From positions 499,778 through 563,777 of the forward strand of contig JAHDDW010000001.1 of the NCBI GenBank assembly GCA_020629155.1: a stretch of 64,000 nucleotides of DNA, written 5' to 3'. Position 1 is the stretch's first letter, and the number at the start of each line of letters is the position of its first letter. The notes beneath the pieces were generated by a model, which made no database searches, was not told where the DNA came from, and worked only from the letters and a program-made list of their open reading frames with translations. This document shows positions 19,401 through 27,091 of the stretch, piece after piece. The translations under genes and the position numbers were made by a program. The DNA is from Acidimicrobiales bacterium. GTDB taxonomy: Bacteria > Actinomycetota > Acidimicrobiia > Acidimicrobiales > SZUA-35.

Positions 19401-21276
19401 CATCTCCTGAAAAATCTGACTGAAAAATTGACTCTTCGTTATCGGCGAACAACACTTTTGGACCTAGATCTTCATCTGCTGCGACGTGGCTGCGCCGAGA
19501 GTCGGCAAACCCTTTCGTCGCGAGCGATTGATGCCACACAATCGCGTCAGCTTCGGTAATAACCGCATCGGCGTGACCGTCACCCGTCACGTCAAGCAAT
19601 TTGACGTTCGGATCTTGCCAATCAATTGTTAGCTGCTGGTCGAAGGGTGCAAAGTTTTCCCATGTTCCGTCTGGGCTACATTCGAAATAGCCACCTAACG
19701 GGCGGTCGAGCTGTACTAGATCGATTCGACCATCACCATCAACGTCTAGCAACTGCCGAGCACCGTTTGCCATGCCTCCAGCAGGAACAGGCGCAACCAG
19801 CCGAGACTCCCCCAACGCAGCGACAGACGAAACCTCTTGACCTTTTTCGTCATCTGCTACGGTGCGATGCAACGGCGAATTGTTAGGTTTATAAAACCAG
19901 CCGTCAGCTTGACTTGTCAGCACACCACTAGCGCCTTCACCGTCAAGGTCGACCCAACGATACGTGCTGCCATCGACACCGAGCGGCAAATTCTCCAGGC
20001 TTTCTGGCTCCATATTTTTTATTTCGCTACCGATAACAGGCTGACTATAAGAAAAAGCAACAGGAGGAACCGATCGTTGTACATAACTACCATCGGCCAA
20101 TTTTCTATAGCTTGTTTGCGTGACTGATCGAATGTGTGTATAGGGACGATGCGGCTCCTGACTAGGCAGGCCATAGACAATGTCGGTTGAACGGACCAAA
20201 TAGTTTTTCCCAGCCTCTTCCTCTGCCGTGCTGTTGCCTTCAAAGTGGTGGAACATAAGCACACGACGACAAAGCCGATAGGTGCGAACCTCAAAACCTG
20301 CTCGATAGCGAGAAAAAGGGTCTTCGCGCACAGGCCACGGTAGCGAGCCTTCAGGCACGGGTTCTGATTCTTCATGATCGCCGTAATCAAACACCGCCTC
20401 GAAAAGCCAGTTGTCTCCTGGGTCAGGCCACGGCGCATCTTGTTGCAACAAAGGGTAAAACGGTGCACTATTGCCGTATGTTATGCGTTTTATATAACGA
20501 TTTGCGCTGCGAGAATGTGCCGAGCGCTGTCGCTCATGCGCATACGCAGCATCGACATTTGTAGAATCTTCAGAGGCATAGTCATAGTTGATCACATTGC
20601 CTTTGTCATCGTGAGACTGACAGATGAGCCACCGAAAAACTCGACGGTGATCATTTGGATCAGCAATTCGACTGTTCGATGTTCTCCCATACCAGGTTGT
20701 CACATTCTCTTTACTTATCGAACGCCAAAAACAGTCACCGTCATCTTGCGTATTTACCCAGTATTCAATGCGCGCAAACAGTCCCTCAATACGAGGCCGA
20801 TACCGAACAACTCGATACTCTTGTGAAGCAACAACACGCCGTAACGTTATCGCTTGCCATCTACTATCTGTTTCTTCTAGTTCAGGGACTAAGTCTTCAG
20901 CACCTGAGAGAATAAAAACATCAGAGTTATCAGACAGATAGCGTGGTAGGCCTTTCTCGGTTTTCCGAGAAATTGCGGGTAATCCAATATCCCACCCTAA
21001 ACCAAATATACCGTTGCCCGAACCAGAATCATAGGACAAGGACAGCTGTGGACCAAAACCCGAGCGACCAGGGCTAAGCCTCAACGGCACTGAGAACGAA
21101 CCTGTACCTGTTACAGGGTTGGCTGTAAATTTTTCGCCGATGCCGCTAACTGCACCGCCACCTTTAGGAAGCGTTATCTGAGGAATAGGTACTCCCTGAG
21201 TTGGTTGTCCCCCGTCTCGGGTCGCCGTCGTCGAATTTCCTGCTGTGTCCATAGAATCCCTCACATACTTAGACAT
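13411..21276 (-). CDS. Tc toxin TcB-TcC fusion with C-terminal effector domain
   Basis: A 2621-residue protein. It has an SpvB-type N-terminus (LPKGGGAVSGIGEKF near 37, SLSYDSGSGNG, GLGWDIGLP), FG-GAP-like Asp-rich repeats (DVDGDGRIDL, DVTGDGHAD, DIDGSGTVD), then Rhs/YD repeats, and the Rhs core terminus DPAGLVDGPNVYAYSRNKP with DPSG near 2245-2270, where TcC proteins cleave themselves. TcB and TcC are separate proteins in Photorhabdus but single here. After DPSG come about 350 variable residues: a Gly-rich hydrophobic stretch, a poly-Gly linker and a domain from about 2505 (VYVHGTTRSF, FHAAIERGVAERYA, a terminal FQVIFESGAI) that weakly suggests an ADP-ribosyltransferase fold. The start ATG 21276 has GGTGG five bases upstream. 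Same strand as and upstream of tcA; probably one expression unit or closely co-regulated. Confidence 0.9.
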   Translation of the reverse strand: MSKYVRDSMDTAGNSTTATRDGGQPTQGVPIPQITLPKGGGAVSGIGEKFTANPVTGTGSFSVPLRLSPGRSGFGPQLSLSYDSGSGNGIFGLGWDIGLPAISRKTEKGLPRYLSDNSDVFILSGAEDLVPELEETDSRWQAITLRRVVASQEYRVVRYRPRIEGLFARIEYWVNTQDDGDCFWRSISKENVTTWYGRTSNSRIADPNDHRRVFRWLICQSHDDKGNVINYDYASEDSTNVDAAYAHERQRSAHSRSANRYIKRITYGNSAPFYPLLQQDAPWPDPGDNWLFEAVFDYGDHEESEPVPEGSLPWPVREDPFSRYRAGFEVRTYRLCRRVLMFHHFEGNSTAEEEAGKNYLVRSTDIVYGLPSQEPHRPYTHIRSVTQTSYRKLADGSYVQRSVPPVAFSYSQPVIGSEIKNMEPESLENLPLGVDGSTYRWVDLDGEGASGVLTSQADGWFYKPNNSPLHRTVADDEKGQEVSSVAALGESRLVAPVPAGGMANGARQLLDVDGDGRIDLVQLDRPLGGYFECSPDGTWENFAPFDQQLTIDWQDPNVKLLDVTGDGHADAVITEADAIVWHQSLATKGFADSRRSHVAADEDLGPKVLFADNEESIFQSDFSGDGLADIVRIRNGEVCYWPNKGYGTFGEKIVMDTAPRFEIDDQFSSQRLRLVDIDGSGTVDIIYLGRQRTTLWFNQSGNSWSDPVVLAGFPLADNLATVAAVDLLGNGTACLTWSSPLPGDQGAQLRYVELMAQGKPHLLTHTTNNMGAETTIEYAPSTHFYVKDKVAGTPWVTRLPFPVHVVERVIVTDVWRKTRFASTYSYHHGYFDGREREFRGFGRVEQIDVESFGTFTELNSSPYVTDDETLYQPPVKTVTWFHTGASFDREKMFEQYRHEYFPQSFGGSSVGDFVENYFPEPATSTLASSDDEWHEASRACKSMTLRQETYELDAAALAEGQQVATKIFSAAYHDYTITKLQPKIGDSGHGVFLVTESEAISYTYDLDLTINAQPDPRIAHTLNVAVDRYGNVTDSVAVAYPRLVRHDDDALPEPMQSKIQQVQNELHLAYNATQFTNDSVDTLDAYRLRVPCEVQTYDLTGVAPLPENNGYITLAQLKNLDLTGESVERLEYQTIASGLVPQKRIVEWVRMLFFDSDVAGPLPFGELNTLALPYETYTLALTESLLDAVLGDKLTPAIEADLQTRQKSGYLTGVELTAQFGDLDAASYWVGSGIAGFGEQADERFYMPERYSDIFGNTTTIVYDEHAIFVLSSVDPVGNTASVTSFNYRVLAPQHIRDHNNNLSQVLFDTLGVPAAAAVLGKGDEGDTLAGFSAELVDLDASTRSGFFTETYDEAAAAMLLGSATARHVYDFGETVAADGTVIYGQRPAASASIVREQHSASLDGRPTPLQTAFQYSDGGGNVLVSKSQAEPAVVDGPLRWIANGKTIVNNKGKPVKQYEPYFSPDHRFEESQALGVTPIIFYDAAGRVVRTELPDGSFSRVEFSPWHVVSFDANDTAYNSDPSLQSDWYRRRSDPDHELFEAFSTAEHRRAAGLVEDHADTPARVFFDSLGRDVIAIAHNRVGDSPTSLVDEFYLTFTKLDAEGKPLWIRDARNNLVMQYVTPLKPHDVADEAMPNDSVSCYDIAGNLLCQHSNEAGSRQMINDAAGQPFYGWDENERTSADGSTTVEVRVSRAFYDVLRRPVEQQLQINGGAWLTIERVTYGEELADGQERNLRGQVHQHFDGAGVVTKRRFDFKGNIVIAQRQLARSYDAEVLHWPQNPPLEFFDEEVFTQNTAYDALNRMVRQENWHVEGREPATYLPSYNERGLLQSETLFVDGESTDAIVNLTYDAKGQRLRLALGNGSVTTYSYDAQTFRLNELVTVPSDDADQIEAYQNLQYWYDPSGNITDIRDTAQQTVFFDNARVEPHLRYRYDALYRLTRAQGREHANATTQRDNNAFTPVDQIPSSNSPDALRNYIETYRYDEVGNILTMSHIDGSGSSWSRFYQYALSSNRLLATSKPGDATTGLNHYAQEASPALSQRYSYDSHGSMTAVDRSVEALQLHIDYRDMIGHINLEASGASQAWYSYDSQKQRTRKRIEKNNGTIVEERLYLGGMEWYRRTENGRLVEDIETHHLFVVDDRVLIVENVLETNNTQLDEGILFRYQYGNHLGSVGLEIDERGRIISYEEYHPYGTTAYSAKNRDVRSVAKRYSYTGMERDEETGLSYHTARYYLPWLARWSSTDPAGLVDGPNVYAYSRNKPTGLSDPSGTQSEPETGVGVGVTIDFDGNVSVGSLNGDNPNPDVGPCDELNPLCGSASLLLEAPSMVSGQELTVNQLAPESSLYDEFAEYMRESAVGQFIAGVSTGGLAGAAPGGFLLGIGVEVTGVSDDLPAYYRLGYGVGETAWGIAQLLVGGGGEVVGGGLTLTGGGAVVGVPVMAGSTALILEAGADIGTGTGIFMSALDDIDSPRPSGSGGGGGSSTPLSPLQQARQAGVDDVIEEEIEVYVHGTTRSFADELVDNPLDTLSSSGGNYGGQFHAAIERGVAERYATASASNAGRGESAALVGLALPRSLVQRLRSGRNPLMRIEPFGDTPGFQVIFESGAIDIIKDAGFFFHLR

Positions 21277-21433
21277 AGTTCCACCAAGGTGTTGCCATGC
21301 ACAGTAGCACATTGTGGAGGGATTCTCACAAACGCTACAACAAGGTGATGCTAGCTAACTAGACATGACGCAATCACCAAACCCAGTCTGCATATCCAGC
21401 GGCTTTTGTCTTTTGAGGCATTATGATTTAGCT

Positions 21434-22621
21434 ATGATTATTCAACCTAAAGTGCGTGGATTTATTTGTCTTAGTGCTCACAAACAGGGCTGTGCGGCCA
21501 ATGTTGCCGAACAGATCAGCTACGTTAAACAAAACCGCACCGAAAACGCAGGGCCAAAAAATGTTCTGGTCATCGGCGGTTCGACAGGTTACGGTTTAGC
21601 CTCTGCGATCACTGCCGCTTTTGGATATGACGCAAAAACACTTAGCATTTTCTTCGAAAAGCCGCCGAAAGAAAATAAAACGGCTTCAGCAGGCTACTAC
21701 AACGCAGCGGCTTTCCAGGCCGAGGCACGAAACGCTGGATTACAAGCACAAGCTATAAACGGTGATGCATTTTCTACTGAATGCAAACAAGCAGTTATCG
21801 ATAGAGCAAAACAGAACAACGAGACGTTTGACCTTGTAGTATACAGTTTGGCATCACCTCGAAGAACAGACCCTCAAACAGGCGAAACCTTCAAATCGGT
21901 TCTTAAGCCTATTGGGCAAGACTACACCTACAAAAACCTTAATACAGACAAGTTGACGATTAGCGATACAACTATCGAACCTGCTAGTGAAGAAGAAATT
22001 GCAAACACTATCAAAGTTATGGGCGGCGAAGACTGGGAACTGTGGATTGAGGCACTAAGCAAAGCAAACGTGCTTTCACAAGATTTCCAAACGGTTGCCT
22101 ATACCTATTTAGGCGAGAAGATAACATGGCCTATTTATGGTCATGGCACGATTGGTAAAGCGAAAGAAGATCTTGACCGTGCAGCTGCGACAATTAACAC
22201 TACGACAGGTGCTACAAATGCCCGACTTGGCGTTTTAAAAGCTCTTGTTACCCAAGCAAGCTCGGCGATTCCAACTATGCCACTTTACCTTTCCCTCTTA
22301 TATAAAGCGATGAAAGAAGCAGGCACACACGAAGGCTGCATCGAACAGATTAGCCGCCTATTTATTGAATGCCTTTATAGCGATACTCCGCGCCTTGATA
22401 AAGACGGACGATATCGTGTCGACAATTTTGAGCTACAAAACGACATTCAGAAACAGGTCATTTCGACATGGCCACAAGTGACAGAAGAAAACTTGTACGA
22501 AACCACAGACTATGCGGGCTATCGTAGCGAATTTCTTAAACTGTTCGGCTTCGGACGCAGCGACATTGATTATGAAGCAGACTGCGACCCATTAGTCGAG
22601 CTTGATGCCATAACGCTTTAG
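21434..22621 (+). CDS. fabV: FabV-type enoyl-[acyl-carrier-protein] reductase (NADH)
   Basis: A 395-residue reductase for the last step of each fatty-acid elongation round. The MIIQPKVRGFICLSAHKQGC start, the VLVIGGSTGYGLASAI nucleotide-binding loop and the Y235-x8-K244 catalytic pair (in IYGHGTIGKAK) are those of the FabV/TER family. Numbering from the ATG at 21434 puts the tyrosine at 235, as in characterised FabV. The upstream ATG at 21365 would add 23 unrelated residues. FabV enzymes are generally insensitive to triclosan (family knowledge). It is divergent from the Tc toxin genes, sharing about 157 bp. Confidence 0.93.
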   Translation: MIIQPKVRGFICLSAHKQGCAANVAEQISYVKQNRTENAGPKNVLVIGGSTGYGLASAITAAFGYDAKTLSIFFEKPPKENKTASAGYYNAAAFQAEARNAGLQAQAINGDAFSTECKQAVIDRAKQNNETFDLVVYSLASPRRTDPQTGETFKSVLKPIGQDYTYKNLNTDKLTISDTTIEPASEEEIANTIKVMGGEDWELWIEALSKANVLSQDFQTVAYTYLGEKITWPIYGHGTIGKAKEDLDRAAATINTTTGATNARLGVLKALVTQASSAIPTMPLYLSLLYKAMKEAGTHEGCIEQISRLFIECLYSDTPRLDKDGRYRVDNFELQNDIQKQVISTWPQVTEENLYETTDYAGYRSEFLKLFGFGRSDIDYEADCDPLVELDAITL

Positions 22622-22659
22622 AGGCTATCTTTCGACGCACGCTGCAACCGAACCTCTAC

Positions 22660-22740
22660 CATTTTCATGAATATTGCAACCACAACTTGCGATTTTCATG
22701 AATATTGCAACCACAACTTGCGATTTTCATGAAATATGGT
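22660..22740. repeat. 31-bp direct repeats, two full copies plus a partial, upstream of the AAA ATPase
   Basis: Copies at 22660-22690 and 22691-22721 are identical apart from the first base. A third, truncated copy runs to about 22733. Each carries the 8-base palindrome TTCATGAA, at 22664, 22695 and 22726. The exact 31-bp period is close to three helical turns, so the palindromes face the same side of the helix. The array ends about 20 bases before the ATPase ATG, where an operator would be expected. Confidence 0.75.
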
Positions 22741-22753
22741 ACTGTGAGAGGTA

Positions 22754-23908
22754 ATGTTTTTAAGATATGTAGATCTCAATTTTTATAACGATCACACTTT
22801 TTTTCTGTGGGGGCCACGCAAATCAGGAAAGAGTACACTACTACGAAATCATTTCGTCGACGCTCCCTTATATATCGACCTACTTTTTAGCAGGGAGTAT
22901 CAGAAATTCTCAACAATACCTGGGCTTTTAGTTGACACTGTCGTTGCAACTGGCGCACCGCGAAGCCATATCGTTATAGACGAAATCCAAAAAGTACCTA
23001 CCCTCCTTGATGATGTGCACTGGCTCATAGAGAACAAAGGTTATCGATTCTGCCTGTGTGGCTCAAGTGCACGCAAACTTAGACGAGGCCATGCGAACCT
23101 TCTCGGTGGCCGTGCGTTACGAGCTGAAATGTTCGGTGTCGTAGCACCAGAGCTTGGTGATGAATATGATTTACAACGTTTACTCACATTCGGGTACCTT
23201 CCACAACATTTTACTAACTCCAAGCCTGAAGAACTTTTGCATTCCTATATTGCCGACTATCTCAAAGAAGAAATCGCGGCTGAAGGACTCGTACGAAACT
23301 TACCAACATTTTCTAGGTTTCTCGAAGCGTTAGCCCTAAGCGATGGCAACGCAATCAATGAGACAAAAGTAGCTTCTGAGTGTGGAGTATCACGCACCAC
23401 AGTACATGGATATATCGAAATCCTTTTAGACACGCTACTCGCTAGACAAATACCTGCATACATTAAGCAGGCCAAACGCAGAATAACACGCTCTCCAAAA
23501 ATATACTTCGCTGATGTAGGTGTCGTCAATTCTCTAGCCAAACGAGGAAGCATTGCACCTGGTTCGAACGCATATGGAGCTGCTTTCGAAAACTACATTT
23601 GCCACGAACTCAGCGCTCATACAAGTTATAGCAAGCAACGCTATGACATTAGCTACTGGCGTTTAACAACAGGCATAGAAGTAGACTTCATCCTTGGCGA
23701 TATGAATGTAGCTATCGAAGTAAAATCTAGCAACAACATCGGCAATCGCCATCTCAAAAACCTTCGAGAATTAGCAAAAGATCATACTCCCCAACGCAAA
23801 ATACTACTCTGTACCGAAACTCGCAAGCGGCTCACGGCAGACGGCATCGAAATTTATCCATACAAACAGTTCTTAGACGAACTATGGAACGGCGAAATAC
23901 TGTGCTAG
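22754..23908 (+). CDS. AAA-type ATPase with C-terminal DUF4143 domain
   Basis: A 384-residue protein of the COG1373 group. The Walker A motif GPRKSGKST is at 20-28, and the Walker B-like HIVIDEIQKVP near 77 is followed by an arginine-rich sensor region. A winged-helix-like segment (ASECGVSRTTVHGYIEIL) follows, then a DUF4143 portion with FENYICHEL and a nuclease-like IEVDFILGD...AIEVKSS pattern (Asp...Glu-x-Lys). Biological role is unknown for the family, which is often found singly near mobile or defence genes. Direct repeats just upstream suggest autoregulation (inference). Confidence 0.85.
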   Translation: MFLRYVDLNFYNDHTFFLWGPRKSGKSTLLRNHFVDAPLYIDLLFSREYQKFSTIPGLLVDTVVATGAPRSHIVIDEIQKVPTLLDDVHWLIENKGYRFCLCGSSARKLRRGHANLLGGRALRAEMFGVVAPELGDEYDLQRLLTFGYLPQHFTNSKPEELLHSYIADYLKEEIAAEGLVRNLPTFSRFLEALALSDGNAINETKVASECGVSRTTVHGYIEILLDTLLARQIPAYIKQAKRRITRSPKIYFADVGVVNSLAKRGSIAPGSNAYGAAFENYICHELSAHTSYSKQRYDISYWRLTTGIEVDFILGDMNVAIEVKSSNNIGNRHLKNLRELAKDHTPQRKILLCTETRKRLTADGIEIYPYKQFLDELWNGEILC

Positions 23909-24020
23909 TAAACGCTAGCCCCTTTATGTTATGCAAACACCTATGATGGCACCCATACTGCCACCCGCCTACCCGCCTACCTTCTGGGCCATCGCCAGTT
24001 TCAACTGTTAGAAGCCAAAT

Positions 24021-24362
24021 CTACCCTATCGTTTTGCCGATTTGGAGGCCTATCCAGGCAAGTGAAACACCAGCAGCGGCAGACAACCAAAGATAGAGCA
24101 AAGCCACTTTTATTTGAGCATGACGACTATAACTAGCAACCTCGTTTGCTAACCCTGACCAGGTCGACAACGCCCCTAGAAATCCAACGCCAGCGATAAG
24201 CTGTGCGTTTGCATCAGCACCTGCTAATACCCCCACTGCAAACGCCGCACCGAGGTTGCCTATTATTGTGCCGTACGGAAACTGGCCGACAAAACGCTCT
24301 TGTAATAAAAATCTTACCAACGCTCCCACAGCGCCCGCCAACACAATACAAGCAACTATCAC
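24021..24362 (-). CDS. crcB: CrcB/Fluc fluoride channel, second subunit (divergent)
   Basis: A 113-residue small membrane protein with four hydrophobic segments and a Fluc-like layout (GAVGALVRFLL at the start, then GTIIGNLGAAFAVG). The pore signature, normally GGFTTFST, reads GALSTWSGLANE here, so several pore residues differ. The start is a GTG at 24362 that overlaps the stop of the upstream crcB by 4 bases (GTGA), implying translational coupling. Two-gene Fluc pairs with one divergent copy form antiparallel heterodimers in other Gram-positive bacteria. Confidence 0.82.
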   Translation of the reverse strand: MIVACIVLAGAVGALVRFLLQERFVGQFPYGTIIGNLGAAFAVGVLAGADANAQLIAGVGFLGALSTWSGLANEVASYSRHAQIKVALLYLWLSAAAGVSLAWIGLQIGKTIG

Positions 24363-24736
24363 GCTAGCGAACCTACCCTGTAGCCGACACCAGCGACAAG
24401 AACGCATGGCAAGGCCGTTGCAGTTACAAGTAGCGCTGCTTGCCCTGGAAGACCGTCTTCTATGTATTGCGCTGTTTGCAATGCAAATGTTGAGAACGTT
24501 GTAAGGCCACCGCAGAAACCGACAGCCCCGAAAGCAAAAATAGTCTGCGACAATCGAGCCCGCAACCCGACGAAGATACCGATCACTGCCGAACCAACCA
24601 TGTTAACAGCAACAATTTTTGCGACATCGCCGCCAATCGCAACGTATTCCAAAAGACTATAGCGAAGCCCTGTCCCTACTAACCCTCCGCAGGCGACTGC
24701 TAGAAGCACTCGCCATTTTTGTTGTAAAAACTGCAT
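24359..24736 (-). CDS. crcB: CrcB/Fluc fluoride ion channel, first subunit
   Basis: A 125-residue protein exporting fluoride. The canonical motif GFCGGLTTFSTFALQ is intact near residue 73. The N-terminal GGLVGTGLRYSLLE segment and the internal NMVGSAVIGIFVG helix are typical. Four transmembrane segments are visible. It lies directly downstream of the gene at 24748 (11-bp gap) and upstream of the divergent copy, with which it overlaps by 4 bases. No fluoride riboswitch is apparent in the tiny upstream gap. Confidence 0.9.
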   Translation of the reverse strand: MQFLQQKWRVLLAVACGGLVGTGLRYSLLEYVAIGGDVAKIVAVNMVGSAVIGIFVGLRARLSQTIFAFGAVGFCGGLTTFSTFALQTAQYIEDGLPGQAALLVTATALPCVLVAGVGYRVGSLA

Positions 24737-24747
24737 CGCCTGGCCTT

Positions 24748-25920
24748 CTACAAATCGTCTTCGTCGAAAAGGTTCGGACCTCGTTGAGGTTCATCGAGAT
24801 AGCCTTTGCCAGCTTCCCATACTTTTTCTTCCGCCTCAGCTGACGGCACCTTTTCAGGTAGAGGACGTTGACCTTTATTCTGGTAAATCCTAGGTTCAGC
24901 AGCCATGGCCTCTAACGCTTGGGGCTGCGAAGCGGTTTGTGTGTCGCCCATTGCCTCAGATTGAAAATGTTGAGATGTCGCAGCTGCATGTTGCGTCGGA
25001 CTAGGCGACGGGCCTGTTTGCATAGGCACTGACGACGGAGCCTTCTGCGCCATAGAAGCAGTGTAGGGCTTAGCCTTCGGTGTCTGCGCCACGGCGCCTG
25101 AAGAAATAGCATCAAGATTTTTGTTGAGGCTCCATTTGGGCAGCAAAATGCTAGCGACAAATAGCACAGCACCGATCGCCAGCATAATGAGTGCAGGGCC
25201 GATCATCGCGCCGACAAATACTTTCACCACTGCTGCTACCAACGCTAGTGAAGAGCTTGCTAACACATCGGCCAGCTTCGGCACGCCGAACCCAATGACG
25301 AGCCAAAATATCGCAACACCAAACGCCCAATAGGAAACGCTTCGCAACACTTTTGATCGTTTTGTTGTGATGATAAGCGCTGTAATAATTCCAAGCAGCG
25401 CAACGCCTGCACCAATTGGAGTAAACCGCTTCACAAGCTTACGTACAGTCCCAACGGCACTTAACCCTTTAGTTGGCAGCTCTAAAGGTGTCTCGGTAAT
25501 TTCTGGAATTGACGACGCAAGCTCGGGTTCAGCTTCGATTAACGATGACCGTAATGCTGATGCTACTTGCGAAACGTCTATCTCAATTGGTTCATCGTTG
25601 CCTTCTAATGCGTTTTGGTGCGCTTGCACAACGCCATCTTTGATAAAGCTTTCAACCTCAGGGCTGTCGAGGGCAGCGTCGGCTGCTGCTTCCAACGTCT
25701 CGTTTGAAACTTGCGTCCCAGCAGGCAAAGCTTCTTGCAATGATGAGCCTAGACGGTCAACAACAGCTTCGCGAACAGCTTCGTCGTCTAGCAACAAGTC
25801 TGCCATTTTCTCTGACCGATCAGGATTGAGCGTAGTCCGCAACATCGTGAAACCTGCCCAACTCACTGATGCAAGCACTAACGAAACTCCAAGAATTATT
25901 GCTGCCAGACCTCTGCGCAT
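24748..25920 (-). CDS. hypothetical multi-domain membrane protein
   Basis: A 390-residue protein of unrecognised family. An N-terminal hydrophobic helix (LAAIILGVSLVLASVSWAGF) is followed by an acidic, helical extracytoplasmic region to about 165. Four hydrophobic segments follow at about 170-275 (GVALLGIITALIIT, YWAFGVAIFWLVIGF and others). A Pro/Gln/Ser-rich, probably disordered cytoplasmic tail ends in FDEDDL. It reads into the crcB pair 11 bp downstream. The start is the ATG at 25920. Confidence 0.7.
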   Translation of the reverse strand: MRRGLAAIILGVSLVLASVSWAGFTMLRTTLNPDRSEKMADLLLDDEAVREAVVDRLGSSLQEALPAGTQVSNETLEAAADAALDSPEVESFIKDGVVQAHQNALEGNDEPIEIDVSQVASALRSSLIEAEPELASSIPEITETPLELPTKGLSAVGTVRKLVKRFTPIGAGVALLGIITALIITTKRSKVLRSVSYWAFGVAIFWLVIGFGVPKLADVLASSSLALVAAVVKVFVGAMIGPALIMLAIGAVLFVASILLPKWSLNKNLDAISSGAVAQTPKAKPYTASMAQKAPSSVPMQTGPSPSPTQHAAATSQHFQSEAMGDTQTASQPQALEAMAAEPRIYQNKGQRPLPEKVPSAEAEEKVWEAGKGYLDEPQRGPNLFDEDDL

Positions 25921-26083
25921 ATGACTCTCCTCATCTAGACATCCCTACCCTAGCAGCCCGACAAGGTGCCTCCATAGCGCTGTGTATGTTATTGCACATC
26001 GGCCTTTTTTGCCGTTCTGTTTTAGCCCTACGCACAGGTTTTCACGAGATATTTTCTCATGCAACGCCAAAGTCACTACTCGC

Positions 26084-27058
26084 TTAGTCAGCTAGCTCCC
26101 AATATGGGTGGCCTGTGACATCACTGGGCGTAGTCAAAATTTCAGCACCATCATCGGTGATCAACAACGTGTGTTCGAACTGCGCAGTTCTGCTGCCATC
26201 AACCGTTGATGAGGTCCAACCGTCTTGCCACATTTTTGCTTTCCAAGAACCTACGGTGATCATCGGCTCTATCGTGAACGTCATCCCTGGCTCGATTAAC
26301 TGTGTTTGACTCGGGTTGTAATAATGGCAGATTTGCAAGTCTGTGTGGAACTGTTCGCCGATTCCATGGCCAACAAAATCACGCACAACACCAAAGTTTC
26401 TCTGCTCGGCATGCGTTTGGATAGCTCGTCCGATTTCGTTAAACGGGTTACCTGGAACTGCCGCTTCGATGCCTTTGGCAAGGCAATCTCTTGTAACTTT
26501 TACAAGTTCACGCGAAAGCGAATCAACATCGCCGATAAAAAACGTTGCGTTAGTATCGCCATGGACACCTTCTTTAAAGAGCGTCACGTCTAAATTAAGA
26601 ATGTCGCCATTTTCGAGCTGACGGTCATCTGGGATACCATGACAGATCACTTCATTCACTGATGAGCAAACAGACTTTGGAAACGGCGCTACATGCCCAG
26701 GATATTCAAGCGGGCTTGGGTAGCAATTGCGATCTATCGCTGACTGATGACAGAAAGCATCAATCTCTTCAGTTGTTGTTCCAGGGTTGCAAAGCGCACC
26801 AAGCGACGCAAGCGTATCAGCTGCTTCGACTGCGGTGCGGCGCATCCTCGCTATAACATCGCTCGATTTAACGTGTGGCTCATCCCATCGCTCGACAAAA
26901 CCGCCGTCAGCCCATGTTGGTTTTGCGATGCTGTTAGGCACTGGCCGCAACGGTGAAACCACGCCTGGTTCGACAGTGGTAGCTTTTTTGTGGCATCTTT
27001 TAAATTTTGATCCGCTGCCGCACCAACAAGGATCATTTGCTTTAGGTAGAGCTGACAT
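26084..27058 (-). CDS. map: methionine aminopeptidase, type I, with N-terminal SEC-C motif
   Basis: Removes the initiator methionine from nascent proteins. A zinc-type SEC-C motif sits at residues 9-23 (DPCWCGSGSKFKRCH), followed by the pita-bread domain. Metal ligands are recognisable: two Asp in NLDVTLFKEGVHGDTNATF, His in GHGIGEQFHTD, Glu in FTIEPMI and Glu in QFEHTLLI. The SEC-C extension is known in actinobacterial MetAP paralogues and may link the enzyme to ribosomes. The start was set at ATG 27058; a GTG 33 bases upstream directly abuts the previous stop codon (TAG-GTG) and is possible. Confidence 0.92.
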   Translation of the reverse strand: MSALPKANDPCWCGSGSKFKRCHKKATTVEPGVVSPLRPVPNSIAKPTWADGGFVERWDEPHVKSSDVIARMRRTAVEAADTLASLGALCNPGTTTEEIDAFCHQSAIDRNCYPSPLEYPGHVAPFPKSVCSSVNEVICHGIPDDRQLENGDILNLDVTLFKEGVHGDTNATFFIGDVDSLSRELVKVTRDCLAKGIEAAVPGNPFNEIGRAIQTHAEQRNFGVVRDFVGHGIGEQFHTDLQICHYYNPSQTQLIEPGMTFTIEPMITVGSWKAKMWQDGWTSSTVDGSRTAQFEHTLLITDDGAEILTTPSDVTGHPYWELAD

Positions 27059-27091
27059 AGCAACAAGCGTACCTGCTAGGATCGCCCGCAC

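Noticed and set aside
22660..22740. Two and a half direct repeats could suggest a tiny CRISPR array
   Set aside because: The repeats are contiguous with no spacers, and no cas genes are present.
24737..24747. Fluoride riboswitch upstream of the crcB pair
   Set aside because: Only 11 bases separate crcB from the upstream gene and the motif is not present.
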